From NCBI RefSeq assembly GCF_005145025.1, contig NZ_CP039695.1, forward strand, positions 1,359,501 to 1,423,500: a stretch of DNA of 64,000 nt, in the 5' to 3' direction. Below are positions 22,713-32,028 of the stretch, in pieces. The translations under genes were made by a program, and so were the position numbers. Each line of letters starts with the position of its first letter. Within the stretch, counting starts at the first letter, position 1. The DNA comes from Novosphingobium sp. EMRT-2. GTDB lineage: Bacteria; Pseudomonadota; Alphaproteobacteria; Sphingomonadales; Sphingomonadaceae. Below the pieces are notes generated by a model. That model saw only the letters and a program-made list of their open reading frames with translations, did no database searches and was not told where the DNA came from.

Positions 22713-25700
22713 ACATTTCCGCGCCTTTCATCCGCCGCCCCGTCGGCACGATCCTGCTGACGATCGGGCTGATGCTGGCGGGCATCGGCGCGTTCTTCAG
22801 CCTGCCGGTCGCGCCGCTGCCAGCGGTCGATTTCCCGACGATCATGGTGCAGGCGAACCTGCCCGGCGCCAGCCCCTCGACCATGGCCGGCAGCGTCGCC
22901 GCGCCGCTGGAACGCCACCTCGGCACGATCGCGGGAGTCAGCGAGATGACATCCCGCTCCGGCGTCGGATCGTCGCAGATCGTGCTCCAGTTCGATCTTT
23001 CGCGCGACATCGATGGGGCGGCGCGCGATGTGCAGGCGGCGATCAACGCCTCCCGCGCGGACCTGCCCGCCACGCTCAAGACCAATCCCAGCTACCGCAA
23101 GGCGAACCCCGCCGAAGCGCCGGTACTGATTCTCGCCCTCACCTCCCCCACGCGCAGCGCTTCGGAAATCTACGACGCGGTTTCCACGGTCGTGCAGCAG
23201 AAGCTGCTCCAAGTGCAGGGCGTGGGCAACGTGGAACTGGGCGGCGCGGCGCTGCCCTCCGTGCGGGTGGAGGTCAATCCGCTGGCGCTGTCGCGCTTCG
23301 GCATCGCGCTGGAAGACGTGCGCACCGCGCTCCAGTCCGAAAGCGCCAACCGACCGCGCGGCGTGATGGATACCGGCACCTACAGCTGGCAGGTCTATTC
23401 CAACAAGGCCGGTCGCTATGCCGCGGATTACCGCAACACCATCATCGCCTGGCGCAACGGTGCGGCGTTGCGCCTTGCCGACATCGCCGAAGTCTCCGAC
23501 GGTCCCGAAGACATCCGCACGATGGGGCTGTTCAACGGCGAACGCGCGGTGCCGATCCTCGTCAGCCGCCAGCCCGGCGCCAACATCGTCGCCACGGTGG
23601 ACGCGCTCAAGGCGCAACTGCCGGCCCTGCAAGCCGCGCTGCCGCCCGACATCCACCTGTCCATCGCGTCGGACCGGACGCTGACGATCCGCGCCTCGCT
23701 GCACGAGGTGGAGATCACGCTGCTGATCTCGATCCTGCTGGTGGTGCTGGTGGTCAGCCTGTTCCTGCGCAGCTGGCGCGCCACGCTCATCCCTGCGGCG
23801 GCGGTCATCGCCTCGCTGCTGGGCACGCTGGGCGTGATGTATCTGGCCGGATTCTCGCTCGACAACCTCTCGCTCATGGCACTAACGGTGGCGACGGGCT
23901 TCGTCGTCGACGACGCGATCGTGGTGGTGGAAAACGTCAGCCGCCATATCGAAGAAGGCATGAAGCCGATGGATGCAGCGCTGAAGGGCGCGCGCGAGGT
24001 GGGCTTCACCGTGATCTCGATCTCGGTCAGCCTGATCGCGGTGTTCGTACCGCTGGTCTTCATGGGTGGCCTGGTCGGGCGCTTGTTCCGCGAATTCGCG
24101 CTGACCATGTCGGTCGCCGTCGGCATCAGCCTGATCGTTTCGCTCACCACCACGCCGATGCTGGCGGCCCGTCTGCTCCGCAACGAGGAGCGCGAAAGCC
24201 GGCTGATGCGCACCGCCCGCCATGCCTTCGACTGGGCGCAGGCGCGCTATACGCGCAACCTGGACTGGGCGCTGGCGCATCGCGGGATCGTGCTGCTGAT
24301 CCTGCTCGGCACGGTGGTGCTCAACATTTACCTGATCGGGGTTTCGCCCAAGGGCTTCTTTCCACAGCAGGATACAGGCGGCCTGATGGGCGGCGTGCGC
24401 GCCGACCAGAGCATTTCCTTCACCGACCTGCAGGACAAGATGACGCGGATCACCCGGATCGTGAAAAGCGATCCGGCCGTGGCCACCGTAGTCGCTTTCG
24501 CCGGCGGATCGCGCGCGGGTGGCGGTTTCCTGTTCACCACGCTCAAGCCGCGCAGCCAGCGCCCGCCGGCGCAGGAGGTGATCGCCCGGTTGCGCCCCAA
24601 ACTCGCCCGCGTGCGCGGCGTCAGCCTGTTCCTCAATCCGGTGCAGGACCTCCAGGCCGGCGGCCGGCAGACCAACAGCACCTATCAATACGTGCTGAAG
24701 GCGGACAGCCCCGATACCCTGAAGGCAGCCGGACAGAAGCTGGTCGATGCGCTCAAGACACATCCCGACCTCATCACCGATGTCGATATCGACCAGCAGG
24801 ACGCGGGCGCCAACGCCTTCGTCGAGGTGGACCGCGATGCGGCCGCGCGGCTGGGCATCCTCATGCAGTCGGTCGATGCCACGCTGTATGACGCGTTCGG
24901 CCAGCGCCAGGTGGCGAACATCTATTCCGGGCTGAACCAGTACCATGTGGTGATGGAAGCCGCGCGGCAGTTCAACGGTTCGCCCGATGCGCTGGCCAAC
25001 ATCTATCTGCCCGTCGGCACCGCGCCCGGAGCCGCCACGGCCGCCGCCGGAATCGGTGGTACCGGAGCGGGCGGTTCGGCCACCGCCTCCGGCACCGCCG
25101 TCAGCACTTCGGCCCGCACCATGGCGCCGCTTTCCGCCATCGCCCGCTGGTCCACAGGATCGACCAACGCGCAAGTCAGCCATTCCGACGGCGAACCCTC
25201 GGCCACGATCTCGTTCAACCTGCCGCGCGGCGTCTCGCTCGGCATGACAGCGCAGATGATTGCACAGGTGCAGGCCTCGCTGGCCCTGCCCGCCACCGTT
25301 CACGGCGAATTCGGCGGCACCGCCAAGGTCTTCGCGCAATCGACATCATCGATGCCGCTGCTGATCCTTGCTGCGCTGGTCGCGATCTACATCGTGCTGG
25401 GCATCCTCTACGAAAGCGCGATCCATCCGCTCACCGCGCTGTCCACCCTGCCCTCGGCCGGGGTCGGCGCGATGATCGCGCTGATTGCCACGGGCGGCGA
25501 ATTCGACCTGATCGCGTTGATCGGCATCATCCTGCTGATCGGCATCGTGAAGAAGAACGCGATCATGATCATCGATTTCGCGCTGGAGGCGGAACGCAAC
25601 CATGGCCTTACGCCCGCCCAGGCCGTGCGCGAGGCGTGCATCCTGCGCTTCCGCCCGATCCTGATGACGACGCTCGCCGCCGCGCTCGGCGCGCTGCCGC

Positions 25701-25885
25701 TGGCGATCGGCTTCGGCGATGGCGCGGAACTGCGCCGGCCGCTGGGCGTGGCGATCTTCGGCGGTCTGGTCGCCAGCCAGGTGCTTACGCTGCTGACCAC
25801 CCCGGTCGTCTATCTCGCGCTCGATCGCTTCCGCCGCCGCAAGCCCGCGCCAGACCTCACGCTTTCCACCGGAGCCCCGGCATGA
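22709..25885 (+). CDS. mdtC: RND multidrug efflux permease (MdtC-like)
   Basis: 1058 aa, overlapping the previous stop by 4 bases. It shares the RND layout with its neighbour: F-I-R-R-P-V-G-T-I-L-L-T at the first helix, L-P-A-V-D-F-P-T-I, the G-F-V-V-D-D-A-I-V-V-V-E-N proton-relay motif and G-I-V-K-K-N-A-I-M-I-I-D-F-A. A Gly/Ala/Thr-rich insertion (about residues 770-805) in the second periplasmic loop is not typical and looks like a flexible linker. It probably pairs with the preceding permease in a mixed trimer exporting hydrophobic drugs or bile-salt-like compounds. Confidence 0.93.
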   Translation: MNISAPFIRRPVGTILLTIGLMLAGIGAFFSLPVAPLPAVDFPTIMVQANLPGASPSTMAGSVAAPLERHLGTIAGVSEMTSRSGVGSSQIVLQFDLSRDIDGAARDVQAAINASRADLPATLKTNPSYRKANPAEAPVLILALTSPTRSASEIYDAVSTVVQQKLLQVQGVGNVELGGAALPSVRVEVNPLALSRFGIALEDVRTALQSESANRPRGVMDTGTYSWQVYSNKAGRYAADYRNTIIAWRNGAALRLADIAEVSDGPEDIRTMGLFNGERAVPILVSRQPGANIVATVDALKAQLPALQAALPPDIHLSIASDRTLTIRASLHEVEITLLISILLVVLVVSLFLRSWRATLIPAAAVIASLLGTLGVMYLAGFSLDNLSLMALTVATGFVVDDAIVVVENVSRHIEEGMKPMDAALKGAREVGFTVISISVSLIAVFVPLVFMGGLVGRLFREFALTMSVAVGISLIVSLTTTPMLAARLLRNEERESRLMRTARHAFDWAQARYTRNLDWALAHRGIVLLILLGTVVLNIYLIGVSPKGFFPQQDTGGLMGGVRADQSISFTDLQDKMTRITRIVKSDPAVATVVAFAGGSRAGGGFLFTTLKPRSQRPPAQEVIARLRPKLARVRGVSLFLNPVQDLQAGGRQTNSTYQYVLKADSPDTLKAAGQKLVDALKTHPDLITDVDIDQQDAGANAFVEVDRDAAARLGILMQSVDATLYDAFGQRQVANIYSGLNQYHVVMEAARQFNGSPDALANIYLPVGTAPGAATAAAGIGGTGAGGSATASGTAVSTSARTMAPLSAIARWSTGSTNAQVSHSDGEPSATISFNLPRGVSLGMTAQMIAQVQASLALPATVHGEFGGTAKVFAQSTSSMPLLILAALVAIYIVLGILYESAIHPLTALSTLPSAGVGAMIALIATGGEFDLIALIGIILLIGIVKKNAIMIIDFALEAERNHGLTPAQAVREACILRFRPILMTTLAAALGALPLAIGFGDGAELRRPLGVAIFGGLVASQVLTLLTTPVVYLALDRFRRRKPAPDLTLSTGAPA

Positions 25886-27324
25886 ACCGCGCCATCCTCG
25901 CCGCCTTCCCCGCGCTGCTGCTTGCCGGGTGCAACATGGCCCCGGCCTATCGCCCGCCGATGACCGTGGCGATCCCCGCCTCGTTCAAGGAAGACCCGCA
26001 ATGGGCGCCCGCCACCCCGTCCGACGCGGCCGCGCGCGGAGACTGGTGGGCGTTGTTCAACGATCCGGTGCTGGACGGCCTGGAACGCAAGGTCAGCGTC
26101 ACCAACCAGAACATCGCCGCATCGCGCGCCGCCTATGATGCCGCGCGCGCGCTAGTGCAGGTGCAGCGATCGGGCCTGTTCCCCAGCCTTACCGCGTCGG
26201 CCAGCGGCACCCATTCGGAAACCTTCGCCGGCCAGAAGATCACCAACGCCAATGGCGGCACCACCACCACGCCCGGCGGCATTTCCAGCACGACGACGAC
26301 ATCCCGCTACGCGCTCAGCATCGGGGCAAGCTGGGAGCCTGATCTCTGGGGCCGGCTTGGCAACGCGGTGTCGCAGGCCAAGGCCAATGCCGAGGCCAGC
26401 GCGGGCGATCTCGCCAACGCCACGCTTTCGGCGCAGGGCGAGCTTGCCACCAACTATATCCAGTTGCGTGGGATCGATGCGCAGATCGACCTGCTCGACC
26501 GCACCATCGGCGATTACCAGCGCGCCCTGTCCATCGCCACGAACAAGTACAACGCCGGCACCGTCGCCCGGTCGGACGTCTATCAGGCGCAGACCACGCT
26601 CAGCAACGCCGTGGCCTCGCGGCAGGACTTGGGGCGGCAGCGCGCGGTGCTGGAACACGCCGTGGCCGTGCTCGTCGGCGAGAATCCCTCGACGTTCGCC
26701 ATCGCCAAGGCGGACTGGCGGCCCGTGGTGCCGACCGTGCCCGGCGTTCTGCCCGGCGCGCTGCTCCAGCGCCGCCCGGACGTGGCCGCCGCCGAGCGCC
26801 GCGTCGCCGCCGCCAACGCGAACGTGGGCATTCAGCGCGCCGCCTATTTCCCGCAAATCTCGTTGTCGGGCAGTGCCGGCACCAACGGCAGCTCGCTGGG
26901 CCAGTTGTTCACCGCGGCGACAAGCCTGTGGTCCCTGGGGCTCAGCGGCGCGATGACGCTGCTCGATTTCGGCGCGCGCCACGGGCAGGTCGTACAGGCG
27001 CGCGCGCAATACGAGCAGACCGCCGCGCAATACCGCCAGACCGTGCTGACCGCCTTCCAGCAGGTGGAAGACAACCTCGCCGCCACGCGCTTCCTCGCGG
27101 AGGTCACGCGCAGCCGCGCCGAAGCGAGCGAATCCGCGACCAAGGCGGAAGCGATCGTCACCAACCAGTACCGCAGCGGCACGGTCGATTACGCGCAGGT
27201 GATCGTCGCCGAAACATCGTCACTCAGCGCCCGGCAGACTCAGATCCAGGCCACGGTCGACCAGCAGACCGCCGCGATCGCGCTGGTCCAGGCGATCGGC
27301 GGGCGATGGAACGACACGCCCTGA
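25882..27324 (+). CDS. Outer-membrane efflux lipoprotein (OprM/NodT family)
   Basis: 480 aa, overlapping the permease stop by 4 bases. The first 17 residues are a lipoprotein signal ending in L-L-A-G-C, so C17 would be lipidated. Then come P-A-Y-R-P-P, W-W-A-L-F-N-D-P-V-L-D-G-L and two copies of the long helical hairpin, with S-W-E-P-D-L-W-G-R and L-L-Q-R-R-P-D-V-A-A-A-E-R-R, all family signatures. It forms the trimeric outer-membrane channel of the four-gene efflux operon. A Thr/Gly-rich loop (about residues 115-140) is probably surface exposed. Confidence 0.92.
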   Translation: MNRAILAAFPALLLAGCNMAPAYRPPMTVAIPASFKEDPQWAPATPSDAAARGDWWALFNDPVLDGLERKVSVTNQNIAASRAAYDAARALVQVQRSGLFPSLTASASGTHSETFAGQKITNANGGTTTTPGGISSTTTTSRYALSIGASWEPDLWGRLGNAVSQAKANAEASAGDLANATLSAQGELATNYIQLRGIDAQIDLLDRTIGDYQRALSIATNKYNAGTVARSDVYQAQTTLSNAVASRQDLGRQRAVLEHAVAVLVGENPSTFAIAKADWRPVVPTVPGVLPGALLQRRPDVAAAERRVAAANANVGIQRAAYFPQISLSGSAGTNGSSLGQLFTAATSLWSLGLSGAMTLLDFGARHGQVVQARAQYEQTAAQYRQTVLTAFQQVEDNLAATRFLAEVTRSRAEASESATKAEAIVTNQYRSGTVDYAQVIVAETSSLSARQTQIQATVDQQTAAIALVQAIGGRWNDTP

Positions 27325-27341
27325 CACGCTAAGGTGGCGGA

Positions 27342-28199
27342 ATGGCACTCGAAGCCCTCATCCGCCGCATCGGCATCATCGGCACCGGCCGCGTGGCGCG
27401 CGCGCTGGCACTGGGCTTTTCGCGCCACGCGCCGGTGACGATGTGGGGCCGCTCGCCCGACAAGTTCGCCGCAATCGAGGGTGTCGAAGCAGCTGAGACA
27501 TGCGCCATACTGGCGGCGCGGTCAGACGTGATCGCCGTCTGCGTTTCTGATGATGCCATCGCGACGGTCGTCGATGAACTCGCGCGAACCGGAGCATTCT
27601 CCCACGCGCCGCTTGTCTTCCACGTCAGCGGACGCAGCGGCACAGCGCTGCTGGCACCCTTGCGTGACAAGGGCGCGCTGACGGCGTCAATCCATCCCGC
27701 GATGACCTTCACCGGCGATCCCGCGCAGGAGGTACGGCGCATGACGGGTGCACGCTTCGCGATCACCGCAGCCGATTCACAAGCGGGCGCAAAGGCTCAG
27801 GAGATCGTGGCGATGCTGGGCGGTGTGGCGGTCCCGATCGCGGAGGAACACCGCACGCTCTATCATGCCGCGCTCTCGCACGCGGCCAATCACCTCGTCA
27901 CGTTGATCGCGGGCGCCTCCGACGCGTTGCGCGCCGCCGGCATAGGAGACCCCGGCGCCCTTCTCTCCCCTCTGGTTCAAGCATCACTCGATAATAGCCT
28001 GATCGGCGGATTTTCGGCTCTGTCCGGACCGCTGCTGCGCGGCGATGCCGATACGGTGCGGGGCCATATCGCCGCACTGGCAAGCGCCTGTCCCGCAGTT
28101 CTGCCCGCTTACCGCGCAATGGCGCTCGCCACGCTGGACGAACTCGAACGGCAAGGCGCGATGCCGCAAGACGCGTTGCGCGAAGACCTCAGCCGCTGA
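27342..28199 (+). CDS. Rossmann-fold DUF2520 protein (P5C reductase-like)
   Basis: 285 aa. The N-terminus has the dinucleotide-binding motif G-I-I-G-T-G-R-V-A-R-A-L (residues 11-22), then V-C-V-S-D-D-A-I and H-V-S-G-R-S-G. The C-terminal half matches the DUF2520 all-helical domain (T-L-Y-H-A-A-L-S-H-A-A-N-H-L-V-T-L). The family is distantly related to pyrroline-5-carboxylate reductase; its substrate is not established. It follows the efflux operon by 17 bases but is functionally unrelated, and converges on nhaA with a 9-base gap. Confidence 0.88.
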   Translation: MALEALIRRIGIIGTGRVARALALGFSRHAPVTMWGRSPDKFAAIEGVEAAETCAILAARSDVIAVCVSDDAIATVVDELARTGAFSHAPLVFHVSGRSGTALLAPLRDKGALTASIHPAMTFTGDPAQEVRRMTGARFAITAADSQAGAKAQEIVAMLGGVAVPIAEEHRTLYHAALSHAANHLVTLIAGASDALRAAGIGDPGALLSPLVQASLDNSLIGGFSALSGPLLRGDADTVRGHIAALASACPAVLPAYRAMALATLDELERQGAMPQDALREDLSR

Positions 28200-28208
28200 G
28201 CCGTGCCG

Positions 28209-29468
28209 TCACAGCGTTTTGACGTCTCCGTCCTCGTCGATCTCACGCGCGACGTCGTTCTCGACACTGGCCTGATCCGCGGCACGCGGCGCAAGGCGCA
28301 GGATCGCAAAGCCCAGCAATCCGGACAGCACCGATCCGGCCAGCACGCCCAGCTTCGCTTCGTCAATCAGCGCCGCTGCCCCGGGAAAGGCCAGCATGGC
28401 GATGAACAGGCTCATCGTGAAGCCGATGCCGCACAGCACGGCAAGGCCATAGACTTGCAACCAGGTCGCCCCGCGCGGACGCTGCGCGATCCCTGCCTTC
28501 ACGGAGAGCCAGATCGCCGAGAAGATGCCCGCCTGCTTGCCCAGGAAAAGCCCGGCGATGATGCCCAGCGGCAGCGCATCGCCCAGCGCGTGGAGGCCGC
28601 TCCCGCCCAGCGCGATCCCCGCGTTGGCCAGCCCGAACACGGGCACCACGAACCACGCCGAAACCGGATGCAGCGCGTGTTCCAGCCGGTGCAGCGGCGA
28701 ATCCTCGGCATCGGGCGCGCCCGGCGTCGCCACGATCGGCACGGTCAGCGCCGCAAGAACGCCCGCGATCGTCGCATGGACACCCGAAATCAGGATCGCC
28801 AGCCACAGCGCCGCAAAGCCGGCCAGATAGACGCCAAGGTGGCGCACGCCCATCCGGTTGAGCACCATCATCGCGGCGAATATCCCGCCCGCCGCCGCCA
28901 GCGCCAGCCACGAGATGCTGGCGGTGTAGGCCACGGCGATGATCACCACCGCGCCCATGTCGTCCACGATCGCCACCGTGGTCAGGAACAGCTTGAGCGA
29001 CGTCGGCACCCGGTTGCCCAGCAGCGCCATGACGCCGATCGCAAAGGCGATGTCCGTCGCAGCCGGGATCGCCCAGCCGGCCCGCAGATCGGGATGGCCG
29101 CCCGAGACCAGCAGGTAGAACGCCGCCGGCACCGCCATGCCGCCCGCCGCCGCCAGGAACGGCAGCCGCCGCTGCTGCCAGGTGACCAGCCGCCCGTCGA
29201 CGAACTCGCGCTTGATCTCCAGCCCCACCAGCAGGAAAAAGATCGCCATCAATCCGTCGTTGATCCACAGGTGGACCGTCATCGGCCCCAGCTTGTCGCT
29301 CAGCACCGGCCCGGTTTCGGCATGAAGCAGGTGGAAATAGGCTTCGGCCAGCGACCCGTTCGCAATCACCATCGCCAGTGCAGCCGCCAGCATCAGCACC
29401 ACGCCACCAGCCGCTTCGCCCTGCAGGAAGCGCAACAGCAACGATGGGGAACGCCCCGCAGATTTCAT
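28209..29468 (-). CDS. nhaA: Na+/H+ antiporter NhaA
   Basis: 419 aa with about twelve membrane helices. NhaA signatures are present: W-I-N-D-G-L-M-A-I-F-F-L-L-V-G-L-E-I-K-R-E near the start, A-T-D-I-A-F-A-I-G-V with the Asp equivalent to D133 of E. coli, and T-V-A-I-V-D-D-M-G-A-V with the ion-binding pair equivalent to D163/D164. It exchanges sodium for protons across the inner membrane for pH and salt balance. The roughly 150 bases upstream show no clear regulatory element. Confidence 0.95.
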   Translation of the reverse strand: MKSAGRSPSLLLRFLQGEAAGGVVLMLAAALAMVIANGSLAEAYFHLLHAETGPVLSDKLGPMTVHLWINDGLMAIFFLLVGLEIKREFVDGRLVTWQQRRLPFLAAAGGMAVPAAFYLLVSGGHPDLRAGWAIPAATDIAFAIGVMALLGNRVPTSLKLFLTTVAIVDDMGAVVIIAVAYTASISWLALAAAGGIFAAMMVLNRMGVRHLGVYLAGFAALWLAILISGVHATIAGVLAALTVPIVATPGAPDAEDSPLHRLEHALHPVSAWFVVPVFGLANAGIALGGSGLHALGDALPLGIIAGLFLGKQAGIFSAIWLSVKAGIAQRPRGATWLQVYGLAVLCGIGFTMSLFIAMLAFPGAAALIDEAKLGVLAGSVLSGLLGFAILRLAPRAADQASVENDVAREIDEDGDVKTL

Positions 29469-29618
29469 GACAACTCCTTGAACGCCACGGACACTTTCCG
29501 GGCCAAAGCGCGACCATGCGGCCAGGGCCGCCCCCGCGCAACCCCGGATACCCGAAGGCGAACGATCAGGCCTGCCTGAACGGCGAACCGGTAGGTGAGG
29601 CTGCGATGGAGAGGAAAA

Positions 29619-29694
29619 TGGTGCCGCTTAGGTGACTCGAACACCTGACCCCATCATTACGAATGATGTGCTCTACCGGCTGAGCTAAAGCGGC
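29619..29694 (-). tRNA. tRNA-Thr(CGT)
   Basis: The minus strand gives a 76-base cloverleaf: acceptor GCCGCTT/AAGCGGC, D arm with AGCTCAGCCGGTAGAGC, anticodon stem CATCA/TGATG around TTCGTAA (anticodon CGU), T loop GTTCGAGTC, discriminator A and encoded CCA. Confidence 0.95.
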
Positions 29695-29913
29695 CCTACC
29701 CCGTGGGCAGGGGCGCCGTTTACAGAGGGCGCGCGGGGAACGCAATGGGTTTTGCGCAATTTCTTGCCTCCCATCGTTCCGGAGTGGAAACGCGGCGAAA
29801 CTGGTGGCGATTGGCCCCCGATGATGCCCCCGACGATAGATTGTGCCGCCTTGCCGCTTTGCCTTGTTCCGGCGAATCCCGTACTCTCGCGCCCACTGCT
29901 GGGGAGTGTGGAC

Positions 29914-32028
29914 ATGCGGAACAAGAGGCGGATCGCGATCTGGACCGGGGTTGCGGGGTTGGCTCTGCTGGCGGGTGCGGGGCCGGCTGGCGCCAGTTCG
30001 GATTATTCGTGCGATCCGGTCTGGGCGCTTTCCGACAGCGGTTTCAGTTGCGGCAACCGCGCCCTGCTCGCGCCGGGCAACGATACGCGCGTCAATCTGT
30101 TCCTGTTGCGCCGGACGGCACCGTTGGGCAAGGCCATCGCCTATGCCAAGCCCACGTGGGAGGAGCGCGGTTTCGGTCACAGCTTCTTCGGCTGGTACAC
30201 CTTGCGCGACACTTACGCGGGGCGTGGCGGCGCAGACGAGGCAGTCTCGGAAGACCAGCCGCTCAATTCCCGTTGTAACAGCGCAGCGTCCGGGCAGACG
30301 GCATTCGAAGCCGCGCTCGCCGCCGCGAAGGGCATTCCGGAAGGCGAGCGCACCGCGCTGCGCGGCGCGCGCGCGACCCTGGCGGAAAAGTGCTCCGAGA
30401 TCAGCGATCATGCCGACGCGGCGCTCGACAATGGGTGGCGCGCGCAGGTCGCCAGCGCATCGGGGCGCGAATTCGCCGGCTACGTGGATGCCGCCACCGC
30501 GTTTTACATCGGCCAGTGGGACAAGGCGCGCGGCGGGTTCGCCGCACTGGCTGGCGCTCGCGATCCGTGGATCGCCGAAGCGGCGGCCTATATGGCGCTG
30601 CGCGTGGAACTGAACGCGGCGCAGGCTGCCAGCTTTGACGAGTACGGCGATTTTACCGGGCCGGAGAAGGTCGACAAGCCCGCGCTCCAGCGCGCCCGCG
30701 CCGCCATTGCCGCCTATCTCAAGCGCTATCCCAAAGGCCGCTATGCGGATTCAGCACGGGGCCTCGACCGGCGCGCACTGTGGCTGTCGGGCGATCTGGC
30801 GGGGCTTGGCCGCGAATACGAACGGCTGCTGCAGGCGCTCCCGCCAGACAGCGCCGAACTGGCCACGCTGATCCAGGAAATCGACAACAAGCTGATCCTC
30901 CAGAAGAACGCGGAAGCGGCGGTCGACAGCCCGATGCTGCTCGCCGTGATCGACCTGATGCGGATGCGGCAGTTCGATGGCGAGGAGCAACCGCCGCTGA
31001 GCGCCGCCACGCTGGCGGGCCAGAAAGGCCGCTTCGCCGCGCGCCCGGACCTCTATGCCTATCTCCAGGCCGCCCATGCCTTCTACATCGCGAAGGACAA
31101 TGCCAAAGCCGCAGCGCTGCTCCCCGATCGCGCGCCGCAACCGGCCAGCGTGCCGCTGGCGTTCAGCGCGCGGATGCTGCGCGGCATGGCGCTGGCGGGT
31201 GGCAATGGCGAGACGGGCTACTGGCAGGGGCTGATCGGCGCGGCGTCCGATCCCTATCAGCGTCCGCTGGCCGAACTGGCGCTGGCGCTGGCTTGGCAGA
31301 AGGCGGGCCGGTTCGAGACGGTGTTCGATGCAAACTCGCCCGTGCGCGACGACCGTATCCGCGAACTGCTGCTGATGCGGTTGGCGGGCGCCGATCTGCT
31401 GCGCCGCTTCGCCGCCGATCCGGCATCGGCCCCGCATCCGCGCCAAATCGCGCTGTTCACGCTGCTGCACAAGGATCTTGCGCACGGCCACTATGCCGAT
31501 TTCGGCCGCGATCGCGTGCTGGTGCCGGCGGACGCGGGCAGCGAGCTTTCGATCTGGGACTTCGGGACGGGCGACGCGGTGCCGGTGGGCGTCTTCACGA
31601 AAGGCAAGTGGTCCAGCGAACTCGCCTGCCCCGCACTGGACGTCACCGCCGGGCAGCTTTCGCAGAACCCGGCCAATGTCCGCGCGCGACTGTGCCTGGG
31701 CGAATTCTGGCGACTGAACGGCTTCGATCGCTTCACCACCCTCGACCCGGTGCAGGCCGACGGCACGCTGGCGTCCGGCCCCGGCCGCTTTAGCGGCGCG
31801 GTGCTGACGCGCGGCGCGATCTACGCGGCGATCATCGCCAACCGGCAGGCGGCGGCGGACGAGCGTGCCTACGCACTGTACCGCGCGATCCGCTGCTACG
31901 CGCCGGCGGGCATCAGCGACTGCGGGGGCGAGGAGGTTCCGATCGCCCAGCGCAAGGCGTGGTTTGACCAGTTGAAGCGCGACTACCCCAACAGCCAGTG
32001 GGCTCGCAGCCTGCGCGTCTATTGGTGA
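29914..32028 (+). CDS. Large secreted helical-repeat (TPR-like) protein of unknown function
   Basis: 704 aa from ATG 29914. A signal peptide (R-R-I-A-I-W-T-G-V-A-G-L-A-L-L-A-G-A, cleavage near A-G-A-S) sends it to the periplasm. A short Cys-containing N-terminal part (S-D-Y-S-C-D-P-V-W ... F-S-C-G-N) is followed by Ala-rich helical pairs resembling TPR repeats, with Y-I-G-Q-W-D-K-A-R-G-G-F and A-Y-L-K-R-Y-P-K-G-R-Y-A-D-S-A-R. The C-terminus again has paired Cys (R-C-Y-A-P-A-G-I-S-D-C-G-G). I recognise no named family. It overlaps the DUF3142 lipoprotein gene (GTGA), so the two probably work together at the cell envelope. Confidence 0.75.
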   Translation: MRNKRRIAIWTGVAGLALLAGAGPAGASSDYSCDPVWALSDSGFSCGNRALLAPGNDTRVNLFLLRRTAPLGKAIAYAKPTWEERGFGHSFFGWYTLRDTYAGRGGADEAVSEDQPLNSRCNSAASGQTAFEAALAAAKGIPEGERTALRGARATLAEKCSEISDHADAALDNGWRAQVASASGREFAGYVDAATAFYIGQWDKARGGFAALAGARDPWIAEAAAYMALRVELNAAQAASFDEYGDFTGPEKVDKPALQRARAAIAAYLKRYPKGRYADSARGLDRRALWLSGDLAGLGREYERLLQALPPDSAELATLIQEIDNKLILQKNAEAAVDSPMLLAVIDLMRMRQFDGEEQPPLSAATLAGQKGRFAARPDLYAYLQAAHAFYIAKDNAKAAALLPDRAPQPASVPLAFSARMLRGMALAGGNGETGYWQGLIGAASDPYQRPLAELALALAWQKAGRFETVFDANSPVRDDRIRELLLMRLAGADLLRRFAADPASAPHPRQIALFTLLHKDLAHGHYADFGRDRVLVPADAGSELSIWDFGTGDAVPVGVFTKGKWSSELACPALDVTAGQLSQNPANVRARLCLGEFWRLNGFDRFTTLDPVQADGTLASGPGRFSGAVLTRGAIYAAIIANRQAAADERAYALYRAIRCYAPAGISDCGGEEVPIAQRKAWFDQLKRDYPNSQWARSLRVYW

